Positions 8,340 through 10,000 of a stretch of 10,000 nt of DNA are shown piece after piece (within the stretch, counting starts at the first letter, position 1; every line of letters starts with the position of its first letter). The stretch is from Zygnema cylindricum. Lineage: Eukaryota; Streptophyta; Zygnematophyceae; Zygnematales; Zygnemataceae. Made by a program: the position numbers and the translations under genes. The DNA lies in the NCBI GenBank assembly GCA_037447655.1, contig JBBHKE010003223.1, positions 1-10,000 on the forward strand. Direction: 5' to 3'. A model generated the notes under the pieces. The model was given only the letters and a program-made list of their open reading frames with translations. It searched no databases and had not been told where the DNA came from.

Positions 8340-8545
8340 TGACGTCAGCATAATTTGTCTTTCTCCCGCTCAATCGTAGCGCGTGACGTCACTAAAATTT
8401 CTCACTAAAAATTTCTCACCCCTCTCCTTCTCTCTCTCTCTCTCACTTTCCCCTCGCCCCGGGGGATGTCACGAGGGCGTGACGTCATCTATTTTGGATT
8501 TTTGCGGGCTCGCTCCTCTCCTGCTGACGTCAGCATCTGACGTCA
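8340..8545. promoter_or_regulatory. Cluster of five CRE-type TGACGTCA sites
   Basis: The full palindromic octamer TGACGTCA, the consensus for CREB/ATF bZIP factors, occurs at 8340-8347, 8384-8391, 8480-8487, 8525-8532 and 8538-8545. The last two are only 13 bp apart. One site per 65 kb is expected for a random octamer of even composition, so five in 206 bp is striking. The cluster lies 200 to 400 bp before the ATG at 8741, where a proximal promoter would be expected. I see no clear TATA box or initiator. Three more octamers at 1135, 7208 and 7295 show that the word is also spread by repeats here, so binding is not proven. Confidence 0.6.
8389..8445. repeat. Short duplication plus (CT)n tract
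   Basis: TCACTAAAATTTC at 8389 is followed by TCACTAAAAATTTC, then a (TC)n run of about eight units at 8429-8445. On the other strand this is a GAGA tract, frequent in insect proximal promoters, and it falls within the CRE-type cluster. Confidence 0.65.
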
Positions 8546-8582
8546 GCTAGCTGGTCACACATTTCCAGCTGCCAGGCTGCCG

Positions 8583-8712
8583 CTGGTATGCCTCTCGCCT
8601 CTCCCTCTCCCTCATTCTCTCCCTCCCCCTTTCCCTCTCGCCTCTCCCTCTCCCTCTCCCTCCGGTCTTTCTCTCCCACACACCAAAAATAGAGTGGATT
8701 TCTCTCCCTCCA
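8583..8712. repeat. Polypyrimidine tract before the Gly-rich CDS
   Basis: Mostly CCT/CTC units, with a 22-base segment (CCTCTCGCCTCTCCCT and on) repeated at 8591 and 8634. The tract is followed by CTCGGAG about 15 bases before the ATG at 8741, so it could be a 5' UTR tract or the pyrimidine tract of a 3' splice site with the exon starting near 8731. Minus-strand translation here gives only Arg/Glu/Gly low complexity. Confidence 0.65.
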
Positions 8713-8740
8713 CCCCCTGGGCCCTCGGAGAAGAGGCAAA

Positions 8741-10000
8741 ATGAGTTTTTCGGCTCATCTCGGAGGAGGGATAGGGGGAAGAGGAGGAGTGGGGGGAGGA
8801 GGGGGAGGAGGAGGAGGGGGGGGAGGAGGGGGGGGAGGAGGAGGGGGGGGAGGAGGGGGGGGAGGGGGAGGAGGGGGAGGAGGAGGAGGAGGAGGAGTGG
8901 GGGGAGGAAGGGGAGGAGTAGGAGGGGGAGGAGGAGGAGTGGGGGGAGGAGTGGGAGGAGTAGGAGGGGGAAGAGGAGGAGTGGGGGGAGGAGGGGGAGG
9001 AGGAGGAGTGGGGGGAGGAGGGGGAGGAGGAGGAGTGGGGGGAGGAGGGGGAGGAGGAGGAGTGGGGGGAGGAGTGGGAGGAGTAGGAGGGGGAGGAGGA
9101 GGAGTGGGGGGAGAGGGAAGAGTGGGATGGGTGGAAGGGTTAGAAATTGAACTAGGAAAAGTTTTAGGGATGGGAGGAGGAGGAGAGGTAGGAGGAGAAG
9201 TATTAGTAGGTCTAGGAGGAGGAGGGGGAGGAGGAGGGGGAGGAGGAGAGGGAGGAGGAGAGGGAGGAGGAGAGGGAGGAGGAGGAGGGAGCCTTTGGGA
9301 GGAAGCTCAACTATTGGCGGCGATGGGAAGAGAGAGAGAAAACCCCATTTTAAATCATAACTTAAATTACGTCAATTTAAATTATGATTTAATTTATGAT
9401 TCAAAACATTCCAATGTAAATCACATTTTAGATCAAAATTTTAATCAAAACTTAAGTCAAAATTTGAATCATGGTTTAAATCTTAATTTACATTATCGCG
9501 ATTTAAATCGAAATTTGAACTATAATGTTGAATCGAATAGTACTTTTAATCAAAATTTGAATCACAATTTAAATCACAATTTGAATCATAATTTAAATAA
9601 TGTTTTAAATCGTCCCATCGTAAATCGAAATTTTCGCGACGACTTATACCACGATTTCATTCACAATTTAAAAAATGATTCAAGTTTTATGGAAAATAAT
9701 AATAATGATTTGAAAAAATTTTCGTTGAATTCGAGAAATCGTTCGCTAAATTCATCCATCGGAGAAATTCTTCGATTGGCGGTTTCCGAAAATTTGAAAA
9801 ATTCGCAACCGTCGCTTCGAGATTCGCTGATGCGTGAAATTTTGTCCGTTTCTGCGCAACAGCTAGGGTTGGGAAATTTGGGGGGTGGAGGAAGAGGAGG
9901 GAGAGGAGTAGGAGTACTAGGAGGAGGAGGAGGAGGAAGAGGAGGAGGAATAGGAGGAGACAGTGGAGTACCAGTAGGAGCAGTAGTAGGAGGAGGAGGA
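8741..10000 (+). CDS. Glycine-rich, Asn/Leu-repeat protein, 3' partial
   Basis: Open for 420 codons to the window edge. The nearest upstream in-frame stop is TAG at 8690-8692 and the first ATG after it is 8741, in a CAAAATG context like the insect start consensus. Residues 1-7 are MSFSAHL. Residues 8-183 are Gly-rich with spaced Val, Arg and Glu, interrupted near 130-156 by a less repetitive patch with LEIELGKVLG. Residues 184-203 start SLWEEAQLLAAMGRE and may form a helix. Residues 204-290 are Asn/Leu-rich with N-L-N-H units. Residues 291-380 are mixed, with helix-prone stretches (SIGEILRLAVSENL, SLRDSLMREILSVSAQQLG). Gly-rich sequence resumes from 381. No signal peptide, membrane segment or catalytic motif is seen. 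The absence of stops through the non-repetitive part and third-position variation support real coding. The family is unknown; Gly-rich proteins range from structural to RNA-binding, and no RGG or RRM signature decides this. Confidence 0.7.
   Translation, partial: MSFSAHLGGGIGGRGGVGGGGGGGGGGGGGGGGGGGGGGGGGGGGGGGGGGGVGGGRGGVGGGGGGVGGGVGGVGGGRGGVGGGGGGGGVGGGGGGGGVGGGGGGGGVGGGVGGVGGGGGGVGGEGRVGWVEGLEIELGKVLGMGGGGEVGGEVLVGLGGGGGGGGGGGEGGGEGGGEGGGGGSLWEEAQLLAAMGRERENPILNHNLNYVNLNYDLIYDSKHSNVNHILDQNFNQNLSQNLNHGLNLNLHYRDLNRNLNYNVESNSTFNQNLNHNLNHNLNHNLNNVLNRPIVNRNFRDDLYHDFIHNLKNDSSFMENNNNDLKKFSLNSRNRSLNSSIGEILRLAVSENLKNSQPSLRDSLMREILSVSAQQLGLGNLGGGGRGGRGVGVLGGGGGGRGGGIGGDSGVPVGAVVGGGG
8757..9290 (+). 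repeat. Polypurine GGA/GGG tract within the CDS
   Basis: The plus strand is nearly all G and A for over 500 bases, apart from isolated T in GTG, GTA and ATA codons and the unique patch near 9129-9215. Gly is written almost only as GGA or GGG. Long polypurine tracts with mirror symmetry can form triplex (H-DNA) or G-rich structures and expand by slippage, so length may vary between individuals and assemblies may be unreliable here. Confidence 0.85.
8897..9115 (+). repeat. In-frame minisatellite with 42-bp and 27-bp units
   Basis: Units begin with GTGGGGGGAGGA at 8897, 8939, 8981, 9008, 9035, 9062 and 9104, giving spacings of 42, 42, 27, 27, 27 and 42 bases. Both unit lengths are multiples of three and keep the frame, coding 14-residue and 9-residue Gly/Val blocks. 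The 27-base unit looks like the 42-base unit lacking 15 bases. Confidence 0.8.
9350..9613 (+). repeat. Asn/Leu tetrapeptide repeat region (12-bp period)
   Basis: Residues 204-291 carry many N-L-N-x units. The most regular stretch, 9554-9598, has four in a row (NLNH three times, then NLNN). Leu codons there alternate TTG, TTA, TTG, TTA. The DNA is rich in ATTTAAAT-type palindromes. Regular Leu every four residues between Asn could form a solenoid or an amyloid/prion-like segment; both are inference. Confidence 0.75.

Noticed and set aside
8530-8739. 69-codon minus-strand frame of Arg/Glu/Gly repeats
   Set aside because: It is the complement of the polypyrimidine tract, where stops are rare by composition.
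1-10000. tRNA or rRNA genes
   Set aside because: I saw no cloverleaf with a B-box-like GGTTCGANNCC in position and no rRNA core sequence.

Overview
The window looks like nuclear DNA of a eukaryote, most likely an animal and plausibly an arthropod. It is AT-rich and almost gene-free over its first 8.5 kb. It is dense in short non-autonomous DNA transposons, fold-back repeats and AT, GA and CT simple repeats. The one convincing reading frame starts in a CAAAATG context, which resembles the insect start consensus. There are no bacterial operons, ribosome binding sites or compact gene order. Nothing seen allows a species call.

Layout. 1-2310 is AT-rich sequence with only short tandem duplications. 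2311-2693 is a MITE with 17-bp inverted termini and a perfect 8-bp target-site duplication, as in the hAT superfamily. 2718-2939 and 3397-3580 are two copies, in opposite orientation, of a second, palindromic MITE family; the second copy is truncated. 3710-3832 holds an imperfect palindrome built from CCGACCG units. 4141-4514 and 6984-7361 are diverged inverted copies of a repeat of about 375 bp. Their outer ends carry several copies of a motif close to GTGACGGTTGTAGACG. Together they bracket about 3.2 kb that has no recognisable transposase and could be one long-TIR or fold-back element, or two independent insertions. 7825-8125 is an AT island with a (TA)n microsatellite.

8340-8740 looks like a promoter or 5' region: five perfect TGACGTCA (CRE/ATF-type) octamers in 206 bp, a (CT)n tract and a long polypyrimidine run. 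It leads into the only convincing gene, a partial CDS from ATG 8741 that stays open for 420 codons to the window edge. The protein begins with about 175 residues of Gly-rich sequence, continues with an Asn/Leu-rich segment built on the four-residue unit N-L-N-H, then a less repetitive helix-prone segment, then Gly-rich sequence again. I do not recognise the family.

The most unexpected link is that 86 bp from inside this CDS (9138-9223) occurs again, inverted and 79/86 identical without gaps, at 6641-6726. That copy carries an in-frame stop and sits beside a long hairpin, inside the area bracketed by the inverted repeats. Either a gene fragment was copied into the repeat area, or this part of the gene was itself recruited from a dispersed repeat.
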